Shown here in pieces: positions 4,335 to 5,085 of a stretch of 5,085 nucleotides of DNA; within the stretch, counting starts at the first letter, position 1; each line of letters begins with the position of its first letter. The stretch is from positions 1-5,085 of the forward strand of contig DASRSE010000278.1 of assembly GCA_035656655.1 (NCBI GenBank), written 5' to 3'. The notes under the pieces were generated by a model. That model had not been told where the DNA came from. It did no database searches and saw nothing but the letters and a program-made list of their open reading frames with translations. Position numbers and translations under genes: made by a program. The DNA is from DASRSE01 sp035656655 (lineage in GTDB: Bacteria; Planctomycetota; Planctomycetia; Pirellulales; DASRSE01).

Positions 4335-4820
4335 TCAGCGCGGCGCATGCCGCGAAAAGAGGGCGAAAGTCGACGTCTCATCGACTTCGCCATGAATGTA
4401 GTTCTTCAGATAGTGGTTTTCCATCGTCAGTGCGTCGTGCTGCGCTTTCACGACGTCGCCAATCGAAATGATTCCCACTAGCGCCCCGTCATCCATGACC
4501 GGCAGATGGCGGACGCGGTGCTCCGTCATGAGCCCCATGATCTCGGGCACGGTATCGTTGTACGCGCCGGTGATCAGCTCTTCGCTCATGCAATCCGCAA
4601 CTTGCAATTGCTCGAGTGGCTTCTGCCGCGCAGCCGTGGCGCGCAGGATATCGCGTTCGGTGATAATGCCGATCATCTCGCGCGGATCGTCGTCCTCGCA
4701 GACGACTAACGAACCAATGTTATGGTGCACGAGGTTTTGCACGACCTCGTCTAGCGTAGCTTGGGGCCGGATCGTGCTCACCTTCGAGCCCTTGATGCGG
4801 AGTATTTCGCGAAGCGTCAT
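4335..4820 (-). CDS. Tandem CBS-domain protein, probable adenine-nucleotide sensor
   Basis: A 161-residue protein consisting of one Bateman module. CBS1 covers about 9-66, with the ligand-type motif GIITERDILR at 51-60. CBS2 covers about 73-130, with GIISIGDVV at 116-124. The G-h-h-S/T-x-x-D motifs are those that usually contact ribose and phosphates of AMP, ATP or SAM. A short tail follows (NHYLKNYIHGEVDETS). There is no enzyme, channel or DNA-binding domain, so it resembles stand-alone CBS proteins of about 140-160 residues. These often act as energy-state sensors or regulatory partners; the partner is not visible here. The start at 4820 is preferred over an in-frame start at 4928 for three reasons: GGGAGG sits 6 nt before the ATG, family length fits, and the longer start falls inside the -35 box. 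Confidence 0.88.
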   Translation of the reverse strand: MTLREILRIKGSKVSTIRPQATLDEVVQNLVHHNIGSLVVCEDDDPREMIGIITERDILRATAARQKPLEQLQVADCMSEELITGAYNDTVPEIMGLMTEHRVRHLPVMDDGALVGIISIGDVVKAQHDALTMENHYLKNYIHGEVDETSTFALFSRHAPR

Positions 4821-4826
4821 GATCAG

Positions 4827-4832
4827 CCTCCC
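4827..4832 (-). promoter_or_regulatory. Strong Shine-Dalgarno sequence of the CBS gene
   Basis: On the minus strand GGGAGG lies 6 nt upstream of the ATG at 4820. It is the best ribosome-binding site in the window and decides the start of the CBS protein against the longer open frame. Confidence 0.8.
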
Positions 4833-4898
4833 GTACGGCCAAAAAAAGAAAAGAGAGAGTTCACTTTGCTCGACAAAAGCTTCTCCGCCCGGCATCTC

Positions 4899-4928
4899 AG
4901 TGTAGACCGCCGTGCGCGAAAATGTCAA
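4899..4928 (-). promoter_or_regulatory. Sigma70-type promoter of the CBS gene
   Basis: On the minus strand a perfect TTGACA (4928-4923) is followed after 18 nt by TACACT (4904-4899), which matches TATAAT at four of six positions. Transcription would start near 4892, giving a leader of about 72 nt that carries the Shine-Dalgarno sequence. The leader includes a pyrimidine-rich CTCTCTCTTTTC segment. Confidence 0.65.
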
Positions 4929-4942
4929 AGCAATTTGCGCTC

Positions 4943-4956
4943 GTGAAAAAGATCAC
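4943..4956. promoter_or_regulatory. CRP/FNR-family-like operator upstream of the CBS promoter
   Basis: GTGA-AAAAGA-TCAC is a perfect half-site pair with the 6-bp spacer of the TGTGA-N6-TCACA consensus, and the base after TCAC is also A. Its centre lies about 57 bp upstream of the inferred start site, just upstream of the -35, close to where class I activators bind. The regulator is not in the window and the assignment is by pattern only. Confidence 0.45.
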
Positions 4957-5085
4957 AAGGCGTGGGCAGATTGGTCTGATCACTGCGACCGTGCCCATGT
5001 TAACGGTCTGTTGGGACGGGCAAGCCAGCGAAGATTTAGCGGCAGAAGGGCGCGCCTTCAAACGGACTGATGAGGCGCGTTTCGT

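Noticed and set aside
4821..4928. N-terminal extension of the CBS protein to a start at 4928
   Set aside because: That start lies within the TTGACA box, ahead of the likely transcript start, and the internal ATG has a strong Shine-Dalgarno sequence.
4899..5085. Open minus-strand frame entering from the right edge, ending at 4899
   Set aside because: About 60 codons without recognisable composition, and it overlaps the promoter; another frame from the edge stops after 15 codons. No evidence favours either as the end of a real gene.

Overview
The window looks like planctomycete chromosome, probably Pirellulales or a relative. The main evidence is two short proteins whose N-termini carry a 'FSLR-L' segment running straight into a membrane helix, a pattern I recall from many small planctomycete proteins. 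The high GC content, weak or absent ribosome binding sites on most genes, and a TAGAAT box close to the start codon in both small genes fit this. The assignment rests on memory of protein families, not on a search.

Layout, left to right. Positions 1-57 (minus strand) hold the first 19 codons of a gene that leaves the window and resembles the N-terminus of IS66-type transposases. Two plus-strand genes follow, at 213-578 and 633-908, encoding small membrane proteins of unknown function. Positions 909-1349 are non-coding, with a long inverted repeat, a degraded copy of the second gene's upstream sequence and a probable tRNA terminator. A tRNA-Asn(GUU) gene lies on the minus strand at 1350-1422. 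Positions 1423-2053 are non-coding, with a diverged direct repeat of about 32 bp and a strong minus-strand terminator.

From 2054 rightwards all convincing genes are on the minus strand. Read in the direction of transcription, they begin with a CBS-pair protein (4335-4820), which has a good sigma70 promoter, a CRP/FNR-like palindrome upstream of it and a strong Shine-Dalgarno sequence. Next is a region with two operator-like dyads arranged as an inverted pair, then a ribbon-helix-helix DNA-binding protein (3749-4000). A 39-residue charged helical peptide (3370-3489) follows. Eight bases after its stop comes an exported, C-terminally membrane-anchored trypsin-like serine protease (2054-3361), with an intrinsic terminator at 1902-1928.

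The clearest functional pairing is the 39-residue ORF with the protease, probably one transcript. The CBS protein is likely an independent adenine-nucleotide sensor. The ribbon-helix-helix protein has no visible partner, so the dyads upstream of it are candidates for its own operators. I see no CRISPR array, no rRNA and no complete mobile element.
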